Origin: an uncultured Ruminococcus sp.
Lineage (GTDB): Bacteria > Bacillota > Clostridia > Oscillospirales > Ruminococcaceae
Assembly (NCBI GenBank): GCA_947174625.1
Contig: CAMWJT010000011.1
Coordinates: 1-14,384 of the forward strand
DNA length: 14,384 nucleotides
Direction of reading: 5' to 3'
The translations under genes were made by a program, and so were the position numbers. Below, piece after piece: positions 1 to 6,685 of this stretch. Every line of letters begins with the position of its first letter. Within the stretch, counting starts at the first letter, position 1. Under the pieces are notes generated by a model. It searched no databases, had not been told where the DNA came from, and saw nothing but the letters and a program-made list of their open reading frames with translations.

Positions 1-5
1 CTGTA

Positions 6-34
6 TTGTATTTTTTTACAGTTTGTGGTATAAT
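6..34 (+). promoter_or_regulatory. Extended -10 promoter of the phosphoesterase gene
   Basis: A perfect TATAAT at 29-34 is preceded by TG at 26-27, giving the extended -10 form TGGTATAAT. A weak -35 (TTGTAT, 6-11) lies 17 bp upstream. Transcription would start near 41, leaving a leader of about 60 nt before the ATG at 100. The -10 is convincing; the -35 matches only the TTG of the consensus, which is acceptable with an extended -10. Confidence 0.7.
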
Positions 35-99
35 AAATTGGATGAGATGATTTTAAAAATTATTGTTTTCTACGATTGAATCAGGAGGTATTTGCGATT

Positions 100-591
100 A
101 TGAAGATTGTTGTTATGTCCGATACGCACGGTGCAGTCGATCATCTGATTGATGTCACACAGCTCCATCAGGATGCAGATATGTTCATCCATCTTGGAGA
201 CGGCGAGAGAGATTTATATCATCTGTTTTCCAATTATCCGCAACTGGAACAGAAAACACATACGCTCAAAGGCAATTGTGATTATGGAATTTTGTCCCAG
301 TCACTGAAAACGTTGCTATTAAATCTGCCGTATGGACACAAACTGTTTGCGGCGCACGGGGATTTTTACCGTGTCAAATACAGCACAGACCGGATTATTC
401 ACGAAGCAAAAGAACATGAAGCGGATATTCTGCTTTATGGACATACCCATGTGTGTGACTGCCGTTATGAAAATGGCTTATACATCATCAATCCTGGGAG
501 TCTTGGTGCGCCGAGATTTGACAGAAAATACAGTTATGCGCTCCTGGATATTTCAGAACAGGGAATTCTTGCCAATATTGCATATTTATAA
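100..591 (+). CDS. YfcE/MJ0936-family metallophosphoesterase
   Basis: A 163-residue cytosolic phosphodiesterase of the calcineurin-like superfamily, probably binding two divalent metals. The metal ligand motifs appear in the family order: SDTHG (Asp8, His10), GD (33-34), GNCD (58-61), an AHGD block (His86) and GHTH (114-117), followed by INPGSLGAPR. GNCD in place of GNHD/E is usual for this subfamily. I start at ATG 100 because MKIVVMSDTHG is the usual N-terminus and AGGAGG at 83-88 precedes it by 11 nt; the in-frame TTG at 76 lies upstream of that Shine-Dalgarno. Length is normal for the family. The physiological substrate is unknown; members hydrolyse phosphodiesters such as bis-p-nitrophenyl phosphate in vitro. 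It is the first gene of the left transcription unit, 26 nt before the YfhO gene. Confidence 0.9.
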   Translation: MKIVVMSDTHGAVDHLIDVTQLHQDADMFIHLGDGERDLYHLFSNYPQLEQKTHTLKGNCDYGILSQSLKTLLLNLPYGHKLFAAHGDFYRVKYSTDRIIHEAKEHEADILLYGHTHVCDCRYENGLYIINPGSLGAPRFDRKYSYALLDISEQGILANIAYL

Positions 592-617
592 TTTTATTTT
601 TCAGCCCTGTATAGTAT

Positions 618-3197
618 ATGCAGAATCTGTTGAAAAATTTCCGGTCTGGCGGTGATAATTTGCTTGGAAAAAATCAGCAGGAACGCTATTGGCTTGCATT
701 CAGTCTGGGATTTCTCAGTCTGGCAGTTGTCCTGCTGCCACTGTTGATCATGGATCAGGGATATTTTATCTATTACGGAGATTTTGTCTCACAGCAATTG
801 CCTTTTTATCAGCATGCCAATGAAGTTGTCCGCAATGGCGGTTTGCTCGGCTGGGACTGGGGCACGGATCTGGGGAGCAGTTTTCTGGGATCGTATGCGT
901 TTTACTTGACAGGCAGCCCGTTTTTTTGGATCACAGTTCTGCTCCCGGAAGACTGGGTTTTGTATGCGATTCCTTGGCTGTTGTGTCTCAAACACGGGAT
1001 TGCCTCACTGACGGCATATAGATACATCCGGTATTTCGTAAAAAATCCGGACATTGCCGTGATCGGCGGATTGCTCTACGCATTTTCGGGATTTCAGATT
1101 TTTAATATTTTTTTCAATCATTTCCAGGATGTGACGGCATTTTTTCCATTGATGCTGATTGCGATGGAAGAATTTCTGAGAAATCACCGGAAAGGCTGTT
1201 TTGCATGGAGTGTTGCTCTCATGGCAATTCTGAATTATTTCTTTTTTGCCGGGCAGGCAGTCTTTTTGATGCTCTATTTTCTGGTCAGATTATGTGTCGG
1301 GAATATCAGAATTACCTGGCGAGCTTTTTTGCAACTGGTACTGGAAGCCGTTCTCGGTGTATGTCTTGCCTGTGTGGTTCTACTTCCGGCGGCAAAAGCC
1401 ATCCTGGAAAATAGCCGGGTATCAGAATATTTAACCGGACAAGATATGATGCTCTATGCAGACCGGACAAAAATACCCCGGATGATCCAGAGTTTTTTCA
1501 TGATTCCGGATCCACCGGCAAGGGCGAATCTGTTCCAGAGCGAGTATTCAAAATGGGCATCCATCGGGGGGTATCTGCCGTTATTCTCTATGACCGGTGT
1601 CATTGCATTTTGCCGGAAGAAGCCGAAGCACTGGGCAAGCATTCTGATTGCTATCTGTATTCTGTTTGCATTTGTTCCAGTTCTTAACAGTATGTTTTAC
1701 ATGTTCAATGCGGCATACTATGCAAGATGGTATTATATGCCAATTCTGATCATGGCAATGATGACGGCATATGCGCTCGATCATGCAGAATTACATACTG
1801 AATGGAAAACCGGTTTACAAGTCTGCACAGGCGCTTTGTGTGTGTATGCCGTGATTGCCGTCCTGCCGGTCAAAGAAAATGAAGAACTGAAATTTTTCAG
1901 ATTTGCAAGCATTCCGGCATATTTTCTGATTGTGTTTATCGTGAGCCTTCTTTGTCTGCTTGGTACATGGTATCTTTATCAGGTTTATATACTTCAAAAA
2001 GAAAAACAGGATTTTCATAAAAAAGCATTGCTTCTCACCACGACGGCATGTGTTGCTTGTACATGTACGATAGTCTGGTTTGGAAAAGTGATCGGCACAG
2101 ATGCAAAAAGCTACATCCGGACGGGAATTCATGGAAAAGAGAATTTGAGTATTTTTTATGATTCTGATTATTTCCGGATTGATATTTCTGAAAATTATGA
2201 TAATTATCCCATGTTCTGGGGCTTGTCCAGTATGCGTTGTTTTCAGAGTGTTGTCAGTCCGTCCATTATGGAATTTTATGACAGTATCGGGATTACGAGA
2301 GATGTAGCATCCCGTGCGGACACCGGACATTACACGCTCCGGGGATTGTTTTCTGTGAAATATTATTTTGAGAGGATTCCGGATTCTGAAAATAATTCTG
2401 AAAATACAGAATATATCAGTGCTTTGCCTGGTTTTGTCTATGACCGGACGGAGAATCATTTTATTATTTATAAAAATGATGCTTATATCCCGATGGGTTT
2501 CACGTATCAGAATTATATCACAGAAGAAATGCTTGCGGAAGTTGTCAGTGATGAAAAAAATGCGAAAAATGCAGACAAGAAAAAGCAGTCGCTCCGGGAA
2601 AAATTATTAATTCATGCGCTGATTCTAGATGCAGAACAGGTGCAGAAATATGCGGATATTCTGAATGAATATCCAATCCCGGAAGAATCTGAGTTGAACC
2701 GGCAAACGTATCTGGATGCCTGTGCGGAACATGCCAAGCAGGCATGTGAGAATTTTCAATATCATTCGCATGGCTTTTCCGCAGAAATTACCCTGGAAGA
2801 ACCAGAATTGGTATTTTTCAGCGTCCCCTATGATGCCGGTTGGTGTGCGCAGGTGAATCAGCAATCTGTAGCAGTTGAAAAAGTCAGCGGTGGATTTCTG
2901 GCAATCCGGTGTGAAGCCGGAGAGAATCAGATTACATTTTCTTATGAACTGCCCGGACTGCAAACCGGGAGTTTCATCACAATTCTGGGACTTGCCGGAT
3001 TTTTGATCTATCTGTTGCTCTGGCAGGATTCTGCGTCTGGATTCCGGAGCAGTATCGTCCCGGAGGAATATCCTGCAACGGCTGGAGTCAGGGCATCGAG
3101 GGCATATCTTGAAAATTTAAAAAATTTAAATCATCCGGAAAGAGAGGAAATTTATGAAGAATACAGAACATCTGAACGAGACGACACTACACAGTGA
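618..3197 (+). CDS. YfhO-family polytopic membrane protein
   Basis: An 859-residue membrane protein with roughly a dozen hydrophobic segments, the first at about 26-45 and the last at about 790-808. The N-terminal extracytoplasmic signature YYGDFVSQQLPFY (Gly54, Asp55) and the WDW/GS stretch after it fit the YfhO family. So does the C-terminal exoplasmic beta region (VFFSVPYDAGW, GGFLAIRCEAGENQITFSYELPG) just before the last membrane helix. B. subtilis YfhO is implicated in glycosylation of lipoteichoic acid with a lipid-linked sugar; the donor and acceptor here are inferred. ATG 618 has no clear Shine-Dalgarno. TTG at 660 (start LGKNQQERYW) with GGCGGTG upstream is an alternative that would remove 14 residues. 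A Ser-Glu-Asn-rich patch (about 589-597) interrupts the exoplasmic region. The final 44 nt overlap the Nudix gene. Confidence 0.85.
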   Translation: MQNLLKNFRSGGDNLLGKNQQERYWLAFSLGFLSLAVVLLPLLIMDQGYFIYYGDFVSQQLPFYQHANEVVRNGGLLGWDWGTDLGSSFLGSYAFYLTGSPFFWITVLLPEDWVLYAIPWLLCLKHGIASLTAYRYIRYFVKNPDIAVIGGLLYAFSGFQIFNIFFNHFQDVTAFFPLMLIAMEEFLRNHRKGCFAWSVALMAILNYFFFAGQAVFLMLYFLVRLCVGNIRITWRAFLQLVLEAVLGVCLACVVLLPAAKAILENSRVSEYLTGQDMMLYADRTKIPRMIQSFFMIPDPPARANLFQSEYSKWASIGGYLPLFSMTGVIAFCRKKPKHWASILIAICILFAFVPVLNSMFYMFNAAYYARWYYMPILIMAMMTAYALDHAELHTEWKTGLQVCTGALCVYAVIAVLPVKENEELKFFRFASIPAYFLIVFIVSLLCLLGTWYLYQVYILQKEKQDFHKKALLLTTTACVACTCTIVWFGKVIGTDAKSYIRTGIHGKENLSIFYDSDYFRIDISENYDNYPMFWGLSSMRCFQSVVSPSIMEFYDSIGITRDVASRADTGHYTLRGLFSVKYYFERIPDSENNSENTEYISALPGFVYDRTENHFIIYKNDAYIPMGFTYQNYITEEMLAEVVSDEKNAKNADKKKQSLREKLLIHALILDAEQVQKYADILNEYPIPEESELNRQTYLDACAEHAKQACENFQYHSHGFSAEITLEEPELVFFSVPYDAGWCAQVNQQSVAVEKVSGGFLAIRCEAGENQITFSYELPGLQTGSFITILGLAGFLIYLLLWQDSASGFRSSIVPEEYPATAGVRASRAYLENLKNLNHPEREEIYEEYRTSERDDTTQ

Positions 3198-3705
3198 GGA
3201 AATTTTCAACGGCAGGATTATCCATGTAGAACGGGATTCCGTGCAGTTGGAAGATCAGACGCAGGCATTCCGGGAAGTTGTGAGACATCCCGGCGGCGTT
3301 TGCATCCTGGCAGTAACGGATCAGGACGAAATCTTGCTTGTGAAACAATTCCGTTATCCACATGCGACTGTGACAACCGAAATTCCGGCAGGTAAATTAG
3401 AATATGGTGAAGATCATGAAGCATGCGGCAGACGGGAACTGTTGGAAGAATGCGGTTGTACAGCAAATTCTTTCACGTATCTGGGGAATTTATTCCCGAC
3501 ACCTGCTTATTGCAGTGAAGTGATTCACATGTATCTTGCACAGGATCTTGTATTCAGCCGGCAGTCTCTGGATGAAGATGAATTTCTGGACGTGGAGAGA
3601 ATGCCGTTTGAGGTGGCACTTGCGAAAGTTCTGGACAATCAGTTTCCGGATGCCAAGACTCAGATTGCCATTTTGAAATATGCAGCGATCCGGAATCAGA
3701 AATAA
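3154..3705 (+). CDS. Nudix hydrolase, ADP-ribose pyrophosphatase type
   Basis: A 183-residue Nudix hydrolase. The Nudix box is complete at residues 80-102: Gly80, five residues, Glu86, seven residues, then RELLEECGC, which supplies the Mg-binding glutamates. The flanking REVVRHPGGV (40-49), VKQFRYP (63-69) and EIPAGKLE (76-83) are typical of the NudF/YqkG ADP-ribose pyrophosphatase group, which cleaves ADP-ribose to AMP and ribose 5-phosphate. A GELFPTPAYCSE-like stretch (LFPTPAYCSE) follows, as in that group. The ATG has AGAGGA 5 nt upstream, inside the end of the YfhO gene, so translation is probably coupled. Substrate assignment is from motifs only; other nucleoside diphosphate sugars are possible. 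It is the last gene of the left + strand unit and converges on spoVG. Confidence 0.88.
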   Translation: MKNTEHLNETTLHSEEIFNGRIIHVERDSVQLEDQTQAFREVVRHPGGVCILAVTDQDEILLVKQFRYPHATVTTEIPAGKLEYGEDHEACGRRELLEECGCTANSFTYLGNLFPTPAYCSEVIHMYLAQDLVFSRQSLDEDEFLDVERMPFEVALAKVLDNQFPDAKTQIAILKYAAIRNQK

Positions 3706-3748
3706 AAAAATTTAAAAATAAAAAAAATGGAACGGCTTCCGCCGTTCC
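3706..3748 (-). terminator. Rho-independent terminator of spoVG
   Basis: An 8-bp perfect stem (GGAACGGC at 3729-3736 with GCCGTTCC at 3741-3748) closes a 4-nt loop. Read on the minus strand it is followed, after one A, by eight T residues (3727-3720) and then more T-rich sequence, the standard intrinsic terminator form. It lies about 50 nt past the spoVG stop. Read on the plus strand there is no T tract after the stem, so it should not be an efficient terminator for the Nudix transcript. Confidence 0.85.
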
Positions 3749-3797
3749 GGCATAAATTAATGATGGTGTGATGATGTCGTGTTGATGCCGTCCGGGT

Positions 3798-4115
3798 TTA
3801 TGCTTCGTCCGGAACAGAACTATTCTGAGCATCCTGATTTCTGGCTTCCAGTTCCATCAATGTAAGCTGTTTTTCATACGCTTCCAGAATGCTGTCTTCC
3901 AGCAGTTTTCTTGCTTCTGCCTGAATCGGATGTACAATGTCCCGGAACGTGCCGTTATCATCCCGGCGGCTCGGCATTGCGACAAATAATCTTGTTTCGC
4001 CCTGTACGATCTTGATTTCATGCACGGCAAGCATCTGGTCAATTGTAACGGAAACGACCGCACGAAGCCTTCCTTCTGTCATGATTTTGCGGATTTTAAT
4101 GTCTGTGATCTGCAT
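3798..4115 (-). CDS. spoVG: SpoVG regulator
   Basis: A 105-residue SpoVG, a small nucleic-acid-binding regulator that in B. subtilis affects asymmetric septation and in Staphylococcus and Listeria affects virulence, capsule and lysozyme resistance. Conserved blocks are present: MQITDIKIRKI at the N-terminus, GRLRAVVSVTIDQMLAVHEIKI, LFVAMPSRRDDNGTFRDIVHPI and the helix after it. The C-terminus (about 85-105, Asn/Gln-rich) is a variable tail. ATG at 4115 has AAGGAGGA (4133-4126) 10 nt upstream. It is the only minus-strand gene in the window, divergent from murC and convergent with the Nudix gene, with its own terminator. The family also occurs in non-sporulating bacteria, so it does not prove sporulation. 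Confidence 0.96.
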   Translation of the reverse strand: MQITDIKIRKIMTEGRLRAVVSVTIDQMLAVHEIKIVQGETRLFVAMPSRRDDNGTFRDIVHPIQAEARKLLEDSILEAYEKQLTLMELEARNQDAQNSSVPDEA

Positions 4116-4163
4116 AGATTCTTGTTCCTCCTTAGGTTTTTCTATGATATGAATAGGATGAGA

Positions 4164-4256
4164 AATACACTGTTTTATTTTTAATTTTTAATTTCTGGTA
4201 TAGCCCGGCATAAGCCGGAGAATATTATAAATATCACGCAGAAAAAACAGTGTATT
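4164..4256. repeat. Perfect 13-bp inverted repeat in the divergent region
   Basis: AATACACTGTTTT at 4164-4176 is the exact reverse complement of AAAACAGTGTATT at 4244-4256; the arms are 67 nt apart. Relative to each gene the same sequence AAAACAGTGTATT reads toward the start codon, ending 48 nt before the spoVG ATG and 52 nt before the murC ATG. No clear target-site duplication flanks it. It could be a paired operator, duplicated promoter elements, the closing stem of an RNA, or a tiny element remnant. Confidence 0.85.
4205..4218. repeat. Small GC hairpin between the repeat arms
   Basis: CCGGC and GCCGG form a 5-bp stem around an ATAA loop, centred within 2 bp of the midpoint of the 13-bp inverted repeat. 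If the minus-strand TATAAT at 4229-4224 is used, the spoVG transcript would begin at or next to this hairpin, where it could protect the 5' end. It has no T tract on either strand, so it is not a terminator. Confidence 0.5.
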
Positions 4257-4308
4257 AGTATTATAACTGCTAAATATGTAATTTTTAATAAGAAATTAGG
4301 TGTATTTT

Positions 4309-5745
4309 ATGAACAAATCAATTTTAGATCAAAAAAAACACATTCATATGATCGGCATCGGCGGTTCTGGTATGTACCCCCTTGCACAGATTCTGCATGC
4401 CAAGGGTTTTTATGTCACCGGTTCTGACAACAACGAGACGGATACTCTCCAGGCTGTCCGGAATATGGGGATTCCTGTCACATTAGGGCAGAGAGCAGAG
4501 AACATCCAGGGAGCTGATCTGATCGTCCACACGGCGGCAATCATGGCGGACAATCCGGAGCTGATTGCGGCAAAAAATTCCGGTGTTCCGGTTCTCGAAC
4601 GGAGCGAACTGCTCGGCATTGTCAGCAGTTGGTATCCGGATGCTGTCTGCGTTTCCGGAACGCATGGAAAGACGACGACAACGGCAATGCTTGCGCAGAT
4701 TCTCCACACGGCAAAAATTGATCTGTCAGCATTTATCGGCGGAAAGCTCCCCTGTATCGGTGGCAGCGGCTGCGCCGGGACGAGTGATATTTTCGTGTGT
4801 GAATCCTGTGAATTCGTCGATACGTTCCTGAAATTATACCCGGATATTGCCGTTATCTTAAATATTGATGCCGATCATCTGGACTATTTCAAGACAGTAG
4901 AGAATATTATCCGGTCTTTTCATAAATTCTGTGAACTGACATCCCGGACAATTATTTACAATGGCGATGATGCCAACACCTGCCGGGCAGTTGCCGGGAT
5001 TACCGGCAAAGAATTCATTTCTTTTGGCTATGGCGAAGAGAATCAGTTCCGTGCCGTAGAAGTTTCCCACACCGGCGCACAGACGGCTTATACTGTCATG
5101 AAATCCGGCGAAGTCCTGGGACGGATTACATTGCAAGTCCCTGGTGAGCATAATATTTTAAATTCTCTTGCAGCAGTCGCAGCTTGTGATCTTCTGGGGA
5201 TTCCGTTTGCATCTGTTGTCCAGGGACTGGCAGCATTCTGTGGCGCAGGCAGAAGATTTGAGGTCAAAGCAAAAATAAACGGGATTACGATTGCGGATGA
5301 TTATGCACATCATCCGACGGAACTGACGGCAACGCTCCGGGCGGCAAAACAAATGAATTACAACCGGATTATTGCTGTATTTCAGCCGTTCACATTCTCC
5401 CGGACGGCACAGCATCTGGAAGAATTCGCACAGTCTCTGGAAATTGCGGATATTGCCGTTCTCACGGACATTATGGGATCCCGTGAAAAGAACACGTATC
5501 AGATTTATACAAGAAATCTTGCGGAGATCATGCACAATGCAGTTTATTTTCCGCAGGATGAACAGACGGAATATACAGATGAGAGAAAATATCAGAATTT
5601 TGAAGATGTCTGTCAGTATGTCCTGGAGAACGCAAAGCCGGGGGATCTGGTTCTGACAATGGGCTGTGGGGATGTCAACAAAATTGCGGCAATGCTTGTC
5701 GGACGAATGACAGAAATATACGGAAAACAGGAGGAAATGGCATGA
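4309..5745 (+). CDS. murC: UDP-N-acetylmuramate--L-alanine ligase
   Basis: A 478-residue cytosolic Mur ligase that adds L-alanine to UDP-MurNAc using ATP, the first amino-acid step of peptidoglycan precursor synthesis. Visible motifs: the N-terminal dinucleotide-like fold GIGGSGM (16-22), the ATP P-loop SGTHGKTTTT (116-125), the central-domain CESCEF and ILNIDADHLDYF blocks, and DDYAHHPTE (330-338), characteristic of MurC. Length is normal. I choose ATG 4309 because AGGTG (4298-4302) sits 6 nt before it; the in-frame GTG at 4300 lies inside that Shine-Dalgarno. The stop overlaps the start of the next gene by 4 nt (ATGA), so the two are translationally coupled. It is the first gene of the middle operon. 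Confidence 0.96.
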   Translation: MNKSILDQKKHIHMIGIGGSGMYPLAQILHAKGFYVTGSDNNETDTLQAVRNMGIPVTLGQRAENIQGADLIVHTAAIMADNPELIAAKNSGVPVLERSELLGIVSSWYPDAVCVSGTHGKTTTTAMLAQILHTAKIDLSAFIGGKLPCIGGSGCAGTSDIFVCESCEFVDTFLKLYPDIAVILNIDADHLDYFKTVENIIRSFHKFCELTSRTIIYNGDDANTCRAVAGITGKEFISFGYGEENQFRAVEVSHTGAQTAYTVMKSGEVLGRITLQVPGEHNILNSLAAVAACDLLGIPFASVVQGLAAFCGAGRRFEVKAKINGITIADDYAHHPTELTATLRAAKQMNYNRIIAVFQPFTFSRTAQHLEEFAQSLEIADIAVLTDIMGSREKNTYQIYTRNLAEIMHNAVYFPQDEQTEYTDERKYQNFEDVCQYVLENAKPGDLVLTMGCGDVNKIAAMLVGRMTEIYGKQEEMA

Positions 5746-6317
5746 AACATGTGAATGAACAGAAATACAATGAAATTCTGGAATTTACCCGGACATATAT
5801 CCGGGAAAACGGCATTTCGCCGTCCGTCCGGGAAATCTGTGCAGGGACAAATACAAAATCCACATCCACTGTGCATAAATATCTGCACAAATTGAAAGAA
5901 GACAGCAAAATTCATATGAATCAGGGAAAGAACCGGACAATTGTCATATCAGAAAAACGAGGGCTTCCTGTGATTCATGAAATGCAGGATTTTGTTGAGA
6001 TGAAAAATCCAGAAAATGCGCTGCATTATTTTGACAGTGCCTGTCTTACCAGAGAAAATTATCTGATTGCCTGCTGTCAGAAAGATCTGGAAATGTTACA
6101 GATTCACAAGGGTGATTTTCTCCTGACAGAACACTCCGAACAGGGTGAATATCTGGTGATTCTGGATGAAACCGGAGAAATTTCTGTGACACACCGGAAA
6201 GAATTCCGTTCCGGTCAGATTGTGGGGTCTCTGGTGATGGTCATGCGGAAATTTGCAGAAATTCCGGAACAATTTATATACAGATACAGAAGTGAGGAAG
6301 TGTCATGCACAGAATAA
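5742..6317 (+). CDS. LexA-like regulator without visible autocleavage site
   Basis: A 191-residue protein whose N-terminal 70 residues match the LexA DNA-binding winged helix: KYNEILEFTRTYIRENGISPSVREIC (8-33) and KSTSTVHKYLHKL (39-51), followed by an NRTIVI strand. The C-terminal half keeps the outline of the S24/LexA dimerisation domain (LPV at 75-77, HKGDFLL at 122-128, EYLVILD at 136-142, IVGSLVMVMRKF at 160-171). The Ala-Gly cleavage site is not visible, the catalytic Ser region (normally GDSM) reads QKDLEML (113-119), and the catalytic Lys region reads SVTHRK (148-153). It therefore probably cannot self-cleave. AGGAGG at 5729-5734 precedes the ATG by 7 nt. It lies between murC and zapA, overlapping both (4 and 13 nt). 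Its targets are unknown; it may control its own operon. It should not be taken as the main SOS repressor without further evidence. Confidence 0.8.
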   Translation: MKHVNEQKYNEILEFTRTYIRENGISPSVREICAGTNTKSTSTVHKYLHKLKEDSKIHMNQGKNRTIVISEKRGLPVIHEMQDFVEMKNPENALHYFDSACLTRENYLIACCQKDLEMLQIHKGDFLLTEHSEQGEYLVILDETGEISVTHRKEFRSGQIVGSLVMVMRKFAEIPEQFIYRYRSEEVSCTE

Positions 6318-6685
6318 AAGTCATGATCTGCGGAAAAGAATATTCCATGCAGACAAAGGAAAAGCCCGACTATGTCTATGGACTTGCCAGGACACTGGAG
6401 GCAAAAATTACAGATTCTATGGATAAGAAAAAAGTTTCTCAGTATAATGCGGCAGTCATGGCGGCATTGTCCGTTCTGGATGATCTGCAAAAAGCCAATG
6501 CGCAGATTCAAGAGATCTCCGACCAGATGAAGCTTTATGTAGATGAAGCCGGACAAGCCAGAATTGAACGTGATACAGCAATGAAGGAAATCCGTCTGCT
6601 TCGTGCCAGAGTGGAACAGCTGGAAATGGCAGAAAAAAAGAAAAATCTGAAATATCATGAAAAGATCAGTCAAAAAAATAATTAA
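6305..6685 (+). CDS. zapA: Cell division protein ZapA
   Basis: A 126-residue ZapA-family protein, a Z-ring-associated factor that promotes bundling of FtsZ protofilaments at midcell. The N-terminal globular part (HRIKVMICGKEYSMQTKEKPDYVYGLARTLEAKI) and the conserved NAAVMAALSVLDDL helix (about 48-61) fit the family. The rest, about 62-115, is a charged coiled coil, as expected for the dimerisation region. Length is in the upper part of the Gram-positive range. GAGG at 6294-6297 stands 7 nt before the ATG, within the end of the LexA-like gene (13-nt overlap). The 3' end overlaps the U32 gene by 29 nt. Confidence 0.88.
   Translation: MHRIKVMICGKEYSMQTKEKPDYVYGLARTLEAKITDSMDKKKVSQYNAAVMAALSVLDDLQKANAQIQEISDQMKLYVDEAGQARIERDTAMKEIRLLRARVEQLEMAEKKKNLKYHEKISQKNN

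Larger units (their letters stand above)
4116..4308. promoter_or_regulatory. Divergent spoVG-murC intergenic region
   Basis: This 193-bp AT-rich region must hold promoters for both genes. The best minus-strand -10 is TATAAT at 4229-4224, giving a spoVG leader of about 100 nt; no good -35 is visible. For murC, TATTAT at 4259-4264 is a possible -10, also without a good -35. A 13-bp inverted repeat (4164-4176 and 4244-4256) and a small hairpin (4205-4218) lie inside, so a regulator acting on both genes is possible. The murC Shine-Dalgarno is AGGTG at 4298-4302. Promoter positions are tentative. Confidence 0.5.

Noticed and set aside
76..99. Upstream TTG start for the phosphoesterase
   Set aside because: The AGGAGG lies downstream of this TTG, and the family N-terminus begins at ATG 100.
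1815..2459. 214-codon open frame on the minus strand inside the YfhO gene
   Set aside because: It lies wholly antisense to a well-supported gene, has a Cys/Arg/Ile-rich shadow-type composition, and resembles no family.
3730..3747. GAAC...GTTC as a Gram-positive LexA (SOS) box
   Set aside because: The half-sites are 10 nt apart instead of 4 and are simply the terminator stem. I saw no properly spaced SOS box near the LexA-like gene.
3729..3748. Hairpin as terminator of the Nudix transcript on the plus strand
   Set aside because: No T tract follows it on the plus strand; the tract is on the minus-strand side, so it belongs to spoVG.
3937..4152. 71-codon plus-strand open frame opposite spoVG
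   Set aside because: Exactly antisense to spoVG, with no ribosome binding site or family resemblance.
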